Shown: positions 12,561 to 25,282 of the stretch, in pieces
Numbering within the stretch: the stretch's first letter is position 1
Layout: every line of letters begins with the position of its first letter
Assembly (NCBI RefSeq): GCF_032854445.1
Contig: NC_088295.1
Location: 16,973,385 to 17,037,384 of the forward strand
DNA from: Liolophura sinensis
Lineage: Eukaryota; Mollusca; Polyplacophora; Chitonida; Chitonidae
DNA length: 64,000 nucleotides
Reading direction: 5' to 3'
Position numbers and translations under genes: made by a program
Notes under the pieces: generated by a model
Seen by the model: the letters and a program-made list of their open reading frames with translations, nothing else
Database searches by the model: none
What the model was told of the DNA's origin: nothing

Positions 12561-12832
12561 AACCAAACCTGGGAATGCAGGCCCATATTTTCTCTTCCCA
12601 CCTCTCCTCTCGCAGATTTGTTTTCTCAGCAGCTTTCAAAACTGTCATCATAACTGCAGGCTACTTAATTCACCCAAAATAAAGCTGAAAAGTTTTGTCC
12701 TATTTTAGGACACATACTAAAGTGCATATTAAGAAATAAAATCCAAATGATTGTGGTATCCTTAAAGAGGTTACAACACATGTACAATGTACATCTCTAC
12801 TTATTTAGGGCACTGATGTCTGGCTAACTCAC

Positions 12833-12995
12833 CATTAGCGTGTCCTCAATTGGTCTATCGGGACACCAATGAAACATTCCGGTGGAGTCAAACTTACAGA
12901 CGTCTGCTGTTGCCAGCTCATCTTTAGCTGTATTGTCCTCTCCACTAGGGAGCGTGTCAAGCACTGGTAACAGGGGTTTCGAGGGACTAGCCAAC
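12833..12995 (-). CDS. slo (KCNMA1): slo exon E18: linker end and RCK2 start
   Basis: This 163-bp exon has a CTTGGCAG acceptor and a GTGAGT donor. A variable stretch ([20 protein letters not shown]) is followed by the conserved [29 protein letters not shown] is a Slo1 signature at the start of RCK2. The exon ends in phase 0. Confidence 0.97.
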
Positions 12996-15900
12996 CTGCC
13001 AAGATACAATACATTGTAAGCCACATACACGTGCACGAAGGCAACTAAAAGTGATCATAAAACTACAAATAATGACCATCGTTAAGTCCTGTCTGCAAGA
13101 CAAAGTAGATCATGTAACATTACAAATTCTATGGAATAAGTCGGGAAATGCTGATACTTGAATGTCGACAGAAGAATCCATGAATTGTTTTTCATACTAT
13201 CTATTACTAATATAGTTCAGAACCCTTCATAACAAAGGCTGTTTCATCACTTCTATTGGAAAACCTAACCAAAGAATCATTCCAAGCATACACAACAAAT
13301 TGCTTTGGTGATGCATATTAGAAAAAGCGTTATAAGAAATTAACAGGGTCAATTATTATTTTTACAACAAACATGGAAATTAAAAAAAAAATATCTCTGA
13401 ATTCAAGGTAAAATTTGTTGAAAAAAAAAATGTGATACATGTAACTGCATGCATAAGAAATTCCCAATAAGATGTTAACGACTATTTACATGCACAAACC
13501 CCCAGAATAAAACATTAGTTGTACATTTCCTGATTGTACTGACAGGTGAGTGGCTGACGACAGTTGTCATGCACACAGTACATATGCAAATGAAAAAAAA
13601 ATGGTGATTTTAAGGTGAAAGAAAGCTAGAGAAGCTAAAATTGGCAATAGCTATGAAATCCTACAAAAGCTGGCGCCATCTTGCACTCAAACACCTCAGT
13701 ATTTATTAAAGTTAATGACCCATATTTAAAGCCAGTGTTTCTCAAATTATACAAATTAGGCCTGTTAGAACTGCTTGTCACTGCTGAAAATCTCAATTTC
13801 CATTCACACATGTTACATGCAAATGTATTTTACTCTGGGTAGTAAAAACTCTCTAACATAGATAAGATCTTTGAAGAGGCATTTGGAAGTTAGATGACTA
13901 CATGTAAGAAAAGAGGAAATACTTATTTTCGTTTTCGGCTGGCTACAGTGAAACACCATGGACAAGTTTAGGATACGTTATTTATACCGTGTACATGAGC
14001 TCTTCCCAATCTCTTGTCACTCAAACTTCAGAACTTGTACATTCATGTATATCATGATATGTCAACCAACTGCCACTTTGGGGCAATACACCGTGCTTCA
14101 TTTGTTCTACATGTATTCGAATATTCTAATACCAAAGCTTAAAATTAGCTTGTTAAATGTTAGTATGCCTATGCAGACCAAACCGTTCCAAAAAATGAGT
14201 TCATAATACCAGTAAACTGGTAAGTGAAGGTAACACCAAAACTCATGCTATTTTTATTTCAAAGGTGAACAGAGTATTTGAAAAATCCACAACATAGGTG
14301 CAGAGACCAAAAATTCTTAAAATTTAAATCAGATAAATTGCTACTGTTGTCACTCTTCTGACATGGACATAATAAGTTTATTCTGGTTAATACTGAACAA
14401 TTATTGACAACAGACTGAGTACGAAACATCTGAAAGAGACACTTGTATGCAATGTGACAATGTCATCAAAAGCTGACAAAGCCTTCAGAAACCCCAACAG
14501 GCCTATGAAAATCTAATGTTACCAGAACAAGAACATATACTAGTACATGATCACTTTCAAAAAGATTAAGAAAACATTACACTGGTGTTCTCTTCATAAA
14601 GATGAAAAGTAGTACAGGTGTATTTGTATGATTTAAAGAAAATTTATGTTTTAACAGAAAATGCCAAAGGAAATTCACTTTTCACTTTTAATTACTTTAT
14701 GGAAGAACTGCGATTTACACATTCCCAGCTGGCAAATGATATACACCAGTACTGGCATATCAATGTTATCTTTCCCAGAAAATGGGACATTTAAAAGAAG
14801 ATGACTTTGTGATAGAACTACAATGTTTACATGTACATTGTCATCATATAATGAGACAGCGATGTGTAGTACTGCCCATTCAGCTGTGCTGGTAATGTCT
14901 CAGATATAACAGGCCAGATGGATCAAGGTTCAGATTCAAGGATGAACAGTTCATTTATTACTCTCAGGAGAACTAGTATACAACAGCAGCAGAACTTGCT
15001 GTGTAGTCACATAAGGGACTACAGGCTGATGTACGTATCCCAGTAGTACCTGACCGTACATGTATACATGCCAAACTCAAGTAAAGACGCCAAACTCAAG
15101 TAGAGACTTCAAACCCCTGTTTCCTCTTGCCATGATGCTGGTCATCTTCACAAAGGCTAACAAATCAGTTTAATTAGAGGAATTACTCAATATTCTGAAG
15201 AAATGGTGCAGTTCTGTCATATACATATACAATTTCATTATCAATCAGTATTCCACAGCCAAAATGTAATTTAAGGTGTTATTTTATAGATATGTTAGCA
15301 ATATATCCAAATATATCGTCATTTTATAGTTTAGTTACATATTAAATACATCAACCATCATTCTTTGAGTCTTATCATCAATCAGGAAAATAATTAAATT
15401 TTTGTTGATACAAATGTAGATATACAGATTTTTCATGAGCACTTCGCTGGCTTCCAATAGTTAAGGTAGGATGTCAAATGATCATAATTGTTTTGCCTTA
15501 TATAACCCCATGTGAGTACATTTCAAGTGCTTCAGCTATAGCTGCTGGAATATGTGTCATCATGCAATAGCTGTGCCAACATTTGCCATTACATCTGTCC
15601 ACGCATACAAGAGTAAATAGGACTATCAATTGTTTTTTATTACATCAGATATATAAAAGATACTGACGATACCTATAAATTTATCTGTCATATTCAATAT
15701 TTAATCTTAAACCTTTATTACCATTCATTTGGACACCAGGTAAGTTGTTAGCAATTAATCAATAAATGTTAATGCAGTATATAATAAAAAGATTATTTAA
15801 CAAAAGAAAATAATATTGATAAAAAAAAACCTGTTGAACTGGGGCTTAATGACCACAATGGCAAACTGGCCAAAAGGGAGAAAGGAAATAGAACGTGTGA

Positions 15901-16523
15901 CCTATAACAACTGAGGAATCAGCAAGCCAACAACATTAAACCAATGTAGCCTTGAATGGTGAGGATTTGAAATACACGTATGTGAATTGTTGTGAAGAGG
16001 GCAGCATTCACGCGAGCAGTGTACCAGTGTACGGGCAGCTCACTGTTGACCAGCACTTTGCTTGATGTTGTTCTACTTGGGCACTGAACCAGTACCTACT
16101 AAACAGTGCTACATCCTACATCAATTTTCATAGGGTTAGACCATGCACACATTCTACATCCCAGCTAAAGGCATTTCAGCTCTGGCATGCTATATGGAGC
16201 ACATACAATGTATGTAACATACAGTACACATAGCTACATATATGTGCCAACCGAAGAGATCATCTGCAGCCCAACCCAAGTGAACGCTTTTACAAGATTA
16301 AATGAGTAGAAAGTCGGTCAGTATGAAGAATGCAAAAAAAAAAAAAAGACCATTCTCTGGCCAAGAAGAATTTTTTCCAAATCTTGTTTTTGTCAAAATT
16401 CTTCTAAATTCAAAGAATGGTCCAGAAATAAATGGAATGTACAGTAAATACATGTACGTATGAGGATAACAACAGTCTGACTTCACAGGAGACAAAGGGT
16501 GATGATGAAGATGGTAATATTAC
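12996..16523. other. intron E17-E18
   Basis: This 3.5-kb intron has no recognisable element. A short direct repeat (gccaaactcaagtaaagac / gccaaactcaagtagagac) is at 15070-15108. Open frames such as 13958-14206 have no support. Confidence 0.4.
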
Positions 16524-16652
16524 TGGGCAAGCCGCGAGCTTTGAGGCAATCGCTCCTCTGTAGCTGCCCGACGTTTCCCAAGCAAGACATTTTTACTGGA
16601 ATCATCCGTATCCACATCATCTTCACTGTCGTCATCTGCCATTCGGAAATTA
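16524..16652 (-). CDS. slo (KCNMA1): slo exon E17: acidic linker
   Basis: This 129-bp exon has a TTATTGTTGCAG acceptor and a GTAATA donor. It encodes NNFRMADDDSEDDVDTDDSS, then KNVLLGKRRAATEERLPQSS and RLA. The first half has ten acidic residues, and the second half has a basic GKRR with downstream Thr/Ser, a plausible kinase substrate site (inference). It lies in the flexible RCK1-RCK2 linker. Phase fits both neighbours. Confidence 0.85.
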
Positions 16653-17859
16653 CTGCAACAATAACGCTTCCCGGTTAATCTCGGCCACACCCAGGATTCA
16701 ACATGGCTGCAAGAGGAGTCTGCTCAAATACCACTGTTCTCTTGCCCAGCACAATTCATTCTGACAGTTTACTGGACAGGTCAACTGTCATGGTATTACC
16801 TACCCACCATCCCCTTAAAATGTCCACCCATCAATTATATACCCAACATGTTTTAAAACATGTAAAACCAGTAGCTGAGTGGGATATAAGAGTTGGATGT
16901 AACACATGTAGGTGGCTCAGAAAACAAGCATAAACTGTATAATTCTGATTTTAGTTGGTTAAAAGACTGCTGCTGTCAGTACTTGCTGAAATACATTATG
17001 TCTGTGAAACTTATGATCCAAAGATGATGTCTACATGTATCAATCAATGAGAAGAGAACTAAAGTGATTATGATTTAACTGAAACAATAGCTCCAGGGTG
17101 CAATGACTGAAAATGGTAACCAATGAACAATGATAACCATGGAAGAACAGTACAGCTACATACAGTAATAACTAGTGTGCAAAATGGTTACCAGTTTTAA
17201 TGCAACTCCGACAAAACCCTCAATGCAAGAACATGTTGTTAGAATAAAGCTGAGAAACTTGCTTAAACACAGTTAAACTTAATATATGATGCACAAAAAC
17301 AGTTGTATCTCAAGTGACAGCATGAATTTTCTACATAAAAACTACATATTCAAATGACCATAAAAATGCGTGCATATCCATGAAAAAAACCCTGTTTAAC
17401 ACAGAAGTTAATCTGACAGCCAAGATGGGCAGGTTATGAGAAGCTAAAAATTTCAAGATTTACAATTATAAGTATCCAAATGGTGCTCCTTTTCAAAGGC
17501 CTGGAAACATCTTTCACATATGTTAGGTGAAGTACATATAATTTAGCAATAAACATGATATCCTACGATCATGTTTATTCAGAAATATTATAGTGACTAA
17601 CTATATGCATGGGAATAACCAGGGGTTACAATTAACTAATTTGAAGTATTATAATTACCACCAAAAACACAGACAGACACATAGAAGATTCAGTTTTATG
17701 GAGTTGTTAGCATGGACAAACTAATGAATATGTACACCAGAGAACATGAGACTGTGCACTGAATGTGACAAGCATTGTTTGTAGTGAAGCAATGCTCATC
17801 TGACTCTCACACTATAAAATGTGGTCAACACATGCCAAAGACATCCTGATTGCACTCAC
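16653..17859. other. intron E16-E17
   Basis: AT-rich, nothing identified. The open frame at 16703-16933 on plus begins close to E17 and has no splice or family support. Confidence 0.4.
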
Positions 17860-17923
17860 TTCTTTTCCTTGAATACATTTGTTGGTGAAGACTTTGCCAG
17901 ACTGGAGAGGCTTGAGCCCGGTC
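17860..17923 (-). CDS. slo (KCNMA1): slo exon E16: serine-rich linker
   Basis: This 64-bp exon has a TTTGCCCACAG acceptor and a GTGAGT donor. It encodes GPGSSLSSLAKSSPTNVFKE then K, a Ser-rich stretch in the intracellular linker between RCK1 and RCK2. Phase in and out fits E13/E14/E15 before it and E17 after it. Sequence here is variable in the family, so the call rests on splice sites, phase and order. Confidence 0.8.
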
Positions 17924-20187
17924 CTGTGGGCAAAGCAAAAAGATAGCATTATTCACACAAGTAGGTACGGAATGAGGCAGGATTATGAACAAAATGTCTA
18001 CAGAAAACAGATATAGAAGGGAAAAGAAGCAAAGAAAGGCTTCTGTTGCAAGAGCTTCACATTCTGAAAGTACATGCACCTTCACCAAAAAGAGTGAAAT
18101 AACTATTCATGTTTTCCTTCTTAATCATCACTGTAACAAACATATATATCACTCGCTGACTGAAACATAAAACAGGATCCATTTGTAAAATTTTCAACAA
18201 AACGCTTCAATTTCACTTGTATCCAATAGAAGAAGTTTTGCACGAAGTACTAAGGCATAATGAAAAACACATGTAACACATTTAATTATCTGAACATTGT
18301 TTGTTTCAACTTGCAAGCTGGTAGAATTTTCTGTATATTCTTGGTTATAAGTTAGTAGTGATAGTCATACATTTAACTGAATTGTTATCTATATGCATAC
18401 ATTTCTCATGAGCAGAACTATGAATGTTGAAATGCCATATCTATTACTATTAAAATTTTGATGGCAAAATCTTCTTAGGGTATTAGTATTATCTATATCA
18501 GTAAATATCTAATCTGTAATCAATACCTAAGAGTATTAACTGTGAACAGCTACAGAATACAGTTCAATACATTAAACCTGAAATTTGAAACATAAATACC
18601 ACAGACAGTTATCATATACCTTCATGTTAGACAAACAAATCAAATCAGTCATAATCAGGTAAATATATATTTCATGCACAGAAATTTTGCAGGCTTTGAA
18701 GTGAAGCATACTGTACCAGACTTTTTGGTTTCCAATACTATGGTAGTTCGGGATGAAAGTGCAATAAGAGTAACATTTCCTAATGCTTTAATCTGAATGA
18801 TATTTTCAGGTTTTTGAAATTTAACTGACTAATGCATCTCTATAATTCCACTTCAAACTTTAGACTAAGATTTTATTTTAAGTCATTTTACTTTGCTGTG
18901 TTTAAGTAATTATCAAGACAAGAAAGCGCTACATCTGTAGTTCATAATAGGAATATTACTTTTTATCCCTGGACAGAAGATATATTCTTAAATTAACAAG
19001 AGGGAGCAGTGAATACAAACATATCTTATAAAAGTCTGCATATACAACCCACTATTCTCAGAACCAGGAAGGCTATCACTGAAAGTGACTGACACCAGGA
19101 AGTGCTGGTCAATTAGTCCTGGAGCAGCTAGAGTCCCGGGGGCGCAGGGCTCAGTCATGGATAATTGGATTATCACCAGCCTGACAGCTGTTGACCCTTC
19201 ATACCATCACCAGCATCTACCTACGTCATTAGACAGTCAGGTATGTGTGAGTCTGGCAGCGGCAGGACCAGGGACAAACAGCAACCAAAAGGTGAAAATA
19301 GGTTAAATAAGGTTAAAGCTGGGATGTGGATGACAATTAATCAGGTATACAGATTTGTCCATGCAGACAATGTTGAGGTCTAGGTTGTTTTGAGCACAAA
19401 CTCAGCCAAACTGTAGAGGCTGCCTTCAAGGTCACTTCATATGAGAGCAGGGTATATAGATGTATGTATACTGTTAGTAGCAAGATTATCCCAAAGTTGG
19501 TGTTGTGCGGCAAATGAATCAGTGTAAATTGTAAACAGAATTCTGACATTCTTTCTCCTTGAAAATAGCTATGCTTCATAGATATTCTTTCAATTAAGCA
19601 AGACTTCAATCACTGTGCAGTAAAAATGAAAACTTGTATGACATGTTGGAAACAAAGAAGTTTTTCTGTTTAATAATGTTTGCTTTGAAAATTAACAAAG
19701 AAAAGGAAGTTTCCACAAACAATCAGTTGTAAAAATGATGGACATAATGACAGCCAAAGAAGACCGTCAAATGCTACCAGAGAGCACAAGTTACAGGAAA
19801 CACTTGGCTTTCACAACATAAAGACTGACTTGCAGGATATGAAAAATGAAGAAAAATGTGAAAACGCTTGTGATGCCTTTTTGAAGACCTACAGATTCAA
19901 AAGTTAATCAACACATTTGTCAATTCATCCATAAACAGGAAATCATTTTCTATGGCAAAAAATGAAGCCAATGCCATTATATTAGTAGTATATTTATGAC
20001 TACACAGAATGTAAGCCATGTACCACACTGCTGTTTGGTGGGCACAAAACCCACTCCTCAGTTAGTATTCAGGTTAACAGTTCACCATTATTATTCCTTA
20101 AAAGTGGACAATAAACAACCGTGAGAAATTCTGCATTACCCAGTTAAACTGTAAGTAAATGCATATTTATGTATGCAGCATCACATG

Positions 20188-20312
20188 GCTGGAATAGAGT
20201 TGGGGTGGCTGGAGCAGGACATGGGTGGCTGGAATAGGGTATGAGTAGCTGCTGGAAATAAGGTATGGGTGGCTGGTGTAGGGTATGGGCTTCTGGTGTA
20301 GGGTATGAGTGG
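20188..20312. repeat. imperfect 18-22-bp tandem repeat
   Basis: Variants of ggtggctggaatagggtatg recur about six times (gtggctggagcagg, gtagctgctggaaataagg, ggcttctggtgtaggg). They are in the E15-E16 intron. Confidence 0.75.
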
Positions 20313-20577
20313 ATAGGGGGGTTGTAGCTGCTTGTCAGTTACTAGTCTCTGCACAGAACACAATAAGTGCACCCAGTTATACAGAACATAAATATTTGAG
20401 TATTGGTTGAACACCTTTGTTATATAACCCATTCAATGACCTCATACACATAGCTAAAAACAAATCCATCAAGATTATTTTTTCAGAGCATACATTATAG
20501 TTTCTCTATATCATTTTTAGTATATCCCCTTTAAAAAATAGATTTGATGGTAAGGCTCCCAAGAACTTGTCTGTAGT

Positions 20578-20912
20578 GAGCACATGAATGCAAAACTTCA
20601 GGTCAACACATTAAGTACTTAAACACTTACATGTACCTTATTATGGATTCTAATACACAAAGGAGATATGAAGGTAATGATATTTGAAAGCTATAGTAAT
20701 TAAATATGCACAAAGGGCACTAATTAGGAAGCACTCCTCTTGTGTTAATGTGCTTTGCAAGTCCGCAAAACCTGAGCTCAGTGCATGCAGTGCTTTTCAA
20801 GATACCACCTTTAACCTTCACCATACAAATATTGCTTTCCCTGTTATTGGATGCCAACACTCTGGGTATAACATAAGCTATGCCTGTACATTTTACATCT
20901 GAGCTGACAGCC
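20578..20912. repeat. unclassified repeat family C, copy 1
   Basis: This copy shares with 25955-26575 the ordered blocks cacatgaatgcaaa...tcaggtcaa, tcttgtgttaatgtgcttt, gcttttcaagataccacc, and gctttccctgttattgga...acataagct. Copy 2 has the same blocks repeated in tandem. No terminal repeats or coding domain are visible. Confidence 0.75.
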
Positions 20913-21452
20913 AAAATCAAAGGTATCTGGCAGCAGCTACAAATCAGGACTTACACCATGAAATTTTAAGAAACTATGGTTAAATGATCCCAAACCCCAA
21001 ACCAGTCTGAGTGCTAAGGAGGTAAAATGTGAGTACCCGCAACACAATTAGAAACAATAAAGACTCAGGACAGTGTAAACGTCCCTTTGTCTTGAATACC
21101 TAAATTCTGGAATTCAGAGTTGTAGTAGTTATCTGTGAACAACAATAGAGTAAACTTTACAGCCACAACCACAGGTGCAACCTGAAATCATTTCAACACA
21201 TCACTTTACATCAAATACTGCACAAAAGATAATAGTCAAAACAATATGCAACATATGACACTTGATTACTGAATAGGTGTGTGAATGGGTATCTGTAGTC
21301 AAACATATGAAGGAACTTAAAAGTTCTACACAAACCTTAACAAAGACACAGGTACACTGATTGAATACATAAGAAATAACAAGATGGATTTTTAATTATC
21401 CAGACAGAATGAACTGTACCCTGCTTCCCTGTTCCTCCCTGGCTTCCCTCAC

Positions 21453-21470
21453 CGTGGGCGCGAGAAAACG
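21453..21470 (-). CDS. slo (KCNMA1): possible slo exon E15: 18-bp microexon
   Basis: The acceptor CTTTTTGTTCCATGCAG and donor GTGAGG flank 18 bases reading AFSRAH with split codons on each side. Length is 3n and phase is 1/1, matching E14 before it and E16 after it, so inclusion or skipping keeps the frame. The local sequence is richer in CpG than its surroundings. There is no family alignment to prove it; cDNA would decide. Confidence 0.5.
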
Positions 21471-23374
21471 CTGCATGGAACAAAAAGAACAGATGGGAAC
21501 ATTGTAGTTTCACCAGCCATCTTATACCTCCACTGTATCACTGTTTAGTCAAATACTCCCATGACGCAAATGCTGTCAGATTTACTGGTAGGATTTTTTT
21601 TTTAAAAGTATAATCATGGAAACTGTAACTGGAATATTCCTGAAAAGAATATATTATAACCAGTATAATGAACTCGGGAGAAATGATCTCGGAACTTGTG
21701 ATACAGAAATTGTTACTTTTTTATGGTTCAATCATAACACACTAATCACAGAGGACAGCCTACAAGTACATACTGACTCATCCATTTCTGCCTCAGGTCT
21801 GACGAGAGAGGAAAAATTAAAAACTTCAATGCTACTAGGCATACACATGTGAAAGTAACTGACAGCAAGAGTTTGCTCCCTTGAATTTGAAAGCATTTCT
21901 GAGACCAACACATTGAAAAACAAGAATACAACTAATGAAGTACTATTCACCCATCACACTGTACCACATACATAATATACCACAATATCAGGATAATTCA
22001 ACATTGGTACTCCAGTACTGAAGCTTATGGATGTCTATTAAAACATAAAAAGTTTCCTGATGCTCTAAGATATGAAGCTATGATATACAGGAAAAGCCAG
22101 AAAATCTCCATCCTAAAAAGGTAAATTTTGACTTGGAGCTCCAGGTTGAAAGCAACATTCAGCAAGAATAAAAAATGCTATTGGAACATGTATCAATCTA
22201 TGTTAGACCATCACGTGGACATCACAAATATCACGTCAGCTACATGTAGTAAATGCAGTACTGATCTCTAATGATGTGTGCTTCAGCTGTATGACTAAGC
22301 GTCTCAGTATAGGCCTGCATATGGGGATTATATTCTGGATATTTGTCCTCAGGGAATATTAAGCCTGTGACAAAAGTAAGGACTACAAACAATGAAAAAA
22401 GTGATACGAAATAATCCAAAATGACAACGAAACACAATGTTCATGGGGCCACAAGTCACGTTGATCTGAAGTTCAACTGTACACATTTCACTACATGTCA
22501 CAATATAGATGGCTTGCAATGGCAACCATCATTGAGGTAAGTTTGTGTATTGCCCATTGGGTGTTTATTGTTAGAGGTGTCGTAAGCTGGGCTGAGGCCC
22601 TTGGCTGGCAAGGGCATACAATTGGCAATATACACAAACTTACTTCAAAGATGACTGCCATTGAAAACCATCTCCAAGAAAGCTTTTTATTAGCTTAATT
22701 TTCATAGACAAATCCACTACTTCAAATCAGAAAAATGCCTAATTTTATTGTCGTATTAATAAAGTCAATTTCTCTCTTACTTCAAGCTAATATTTAATTA
22801 ATAAACAGGAAAACTATAAGGGCATCAGACTAATGATAACAGAAGGCTGAACAAAAAATAGGCTGAAGGAATATGAAAGGTGAATGTGTGTTGATGCAGA
22901 GCAACTGTGATTCACTCACTGCAGTCAATAGTAAAATACAGGTACTAACTCAATTACCTGTATGGATTTTCTAAATCTATCATACACTTTAAATAACTTG
23001 CAAAGATACAGCCATATAAATACATGTACAATGCAAGTCTTCAAAGAAAACATATAATTAGAATTTCATGCTCAACTAAGGAAATGCAATACAAGCCTTA
23101 TTCCGTCTTTTACATTGCCAAGCAAACACAAAACAACTAGAAATAGAATGTGCATAACTTACATTAAAAGTAAACCATGCAAATCAAAAGTTAACGCAAG
23201 GTAACAGCACAACATATTCTGCACACCTCTAATGGAGAGATTTAATTAACACTAACTTTTTAATTAGCCTGCAAACTTGTAGGGTAATGCGAACACTTTG
23301 TATGACAATCAAGACCACCAAAAACATTCACACCAACACAACTACAAACAGGATTAGTATATCAGATTTTGTAC
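21471..23374. other. intron E14-E15
   Basis: Apart from the inverted repeat at 22517-22663 there is no recognisable feature. It is AT-rich. Confidence 0.4.
22517..22663. repeat. 147-bp inverted-repeat (hairpin) element
   Basis: The left arm (22517-22560, beginning caatggcaaccatcattgag) and the reverse complement of the right arm (22620-22663, caatggcagtcatctttgaa) agree over about 44 bases with few mismatches. The 14-base core gtaagtttgtgtat is identical. The loop is about 59 bases and holds a small perfect stem (gcccttg...caagggc). It could be a foldback MITE or a structured RNA precursor. Confidence 0.8.
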
Positions 23375-23410
23375 CTAACACTGCGGCAGCTCCCTTCTTA
23401 AACATAGCCA
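23375..23410 (-). CDS. slo (KCNMA1): slo exon E14: 36-bp microexon in the linker
   Basis: The acceptor TTTTGTGAACAG and donor GTACAA bound 36 bases that, with the split codons, read LAMFKKGAAAVL. This aligns with NLATFRKGVRAV just after CKCK in fly Slo, which supports it as real coding sequence. It is 3n long and phase 1 at both ends, so it can be skipped without a frame change. The linker is a known alternative-splicing site in BK channels. Confidence 0.82.
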   Translation of the reverse strand, partial: WLCLRRELPQC

Positions 23411-24014
23411 CTGTTCACAAAACAAGAAACAAAAAACATCAGTAATTCCTGTGTACAAAATCTTCTAAATCCCGCTATTATCCACCTATGTTCTCAGTAG
23501 CTTAACAGGACTAAAACCTGGAATGTTGAAATGATCTGCTTTTGTTCAGAATGTTTACATTTTTCATCAAAGGAATATAATAATTTGAATAAGGTCAACT
23601 TCAAGGAAATCATTTTCAGATGAACTCCACTAAAAAGATGAAACATTGGAAATGGTGTTTAAAGGTACATGTAGATGTGTTTGACAGAAGGGTAATGTCA
23701 TGTCGTTTACTTTGCTCTAGAGGATTTGTCACACAATGAAAAAAGATGACCCTGAAAATCATTTGAAACATTTATACATTCTGGAATTGTTTTTTCATAT
23801 ACAAAATCTATATTTTTTACAAACAACCTTACTGATGCTAAAAAACAGCAGCTTAATAACAGCTTTAATTTGTGATTCATAGTTTTCACTGAGGGAACAT
23901 GTTTTATGTGTCCAAGAACTTCTTATAATGAACAATGATGCCAAAAACTTCTCATCCAAGGTATATCTATGATCTCTGCGTGATATTATCATTCAAACAG
24001 TATATATAACTTAC
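23411..24014. other. intron E13-E14
   Basis: A 604-base AT-rich intron with nothing recognised. Its minus-strand open frames (23707-23992) show no family similarity. Confidence 0.4.
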
Positions 24015-24091
24015 ATGGTCGACAACGGCATTTCTTGATACCCCGCACATCTGTGACTTCACTGTGACAATTCTTGCAATAGTAAAATGCT
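24015..24091 (-). CDS. slo (KCNMA1): slo exon E13: CxxCH motif at the RCK1-linker boundary
   Basis: This 77-bp exon has a GTTTCAG acceptor and a GTAAGT donor. It encodes [20 protein letters not shown] then CRCRP. CKNCH keeps the CxxCH pattern that is CKACH in human BK and is reported there to bind heme. IKKC.C is the conserved end of this segment. It leaves one base (T), so the splice site that follows is phase 1. Confidence 0.95.
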
Positions 24092-25282
24092 CTGAAACAA
24101 AAATTTACCAATTGGACTAAAGGGGAGATTACTGCTACAACACCAACACACAAATGACATACAAATGGTTTTAAACCGAATATATGAATACAGACGTCAG
24201 ATTCTCTAAACCACAACACTCTACTATCCTGTGTATCAAGATAGGTGAATAAATGAGCTTCAGTATATTCTAACATTGATCTATTCCACAAAATTATAGG
24301 ATATTTACTGTATCTGTCACTACAGAAGCACTGGTGAACAATTTGGTATGTTTTATCTTCTAAAACGTTCACATATTAACTTCACGTCTGAAGTTTCAAG
24401 TTAACACACTTTCTATGGACTCTATTCACTCTATTGTCATGTATCTTATACACTTTACCATACCTAGACACATGTATATCAACAAAATATGGGGGTTTAT
24501 TGCAGTTTGTTAGGGAGCGTCACCAAAATTCGTAAATTTTTAAAACATGAATCTTGTTAATCTTCACGTCATTGTCATCTAACGATGTGAATTCGGCTGT
24601 CACCAAAAATCGTGAGACAACTCTTTCATCGTGAATTCCCCGTAAGCCGAGGTGGAGTGATTCTGATTTGCTCATTGTGTGGTGCGCCAGTAATTGTGGC
24701 TAACAAAGTACTCCCTTGATAAGACGATAAGATATGTGAATATATACAATGATGCATAAGTTCCCTAAAATAAATACCGATAGCTAAATCTGTTTATACA
24801 GAAAATAGTAGTATAAAACAATTATATCAATTCCCACCGAACAATAAAGGTGCCGAAGCCACTGTTGTTGTACATGGCCGCATAAAGGCAGTCTGTATTT
24901 TACTCAGGCTAAGCAATGTTTGCAATTATCACAATAAAAGTTCACTAGTATGTCTTCTTCACTTGGTCTTTGAGTTACTCAAGTCAGCGACTTGGCACAG
25001 ATTATAATTTCTGTGGCACGAACGCCCAGTGAGATTTGTTCACGGGAGTTAAACATGTATTTTGTCACCTGTTGGAGTGGTTTGGTATGTTTGGCTTTCT
25101 GACTGGCAAATAAGCACTAAAATACAGAAAACTGTCAGGGACTTCTTTCTCATTGACAATAGTAATCTATATTAGGAACATTGTGAATTTATTCACTCTG
25201 GCTACACATTCAAAATGAACAATCATAAATTTTGGAGAAAGAAAAAGTTTCTGGCATCTCATTCATGCACGATTTTTGAAGA
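24092..25282. other. intron E12-E13, upstream part
   Basis: A patch at 24520-24680 is richer in CpG and has two copies of gtcaccaaaa(a)ttcgt-like sequence about 80 bases apart, suggesting an old repeat. No coding signal beyond E13 is seen. Confidence 0.4.

Larger units (their letters stand above)
17924..21452. other. intron E15-E16
   Basis: This intron contains a GC- and CpG-richer patch at 19110-19310, a short repeat at 20188-20312, and a member of an unclassified repeat family at 20578-20912. The rest is AT-rich and featureless. Confidence 0.45.
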
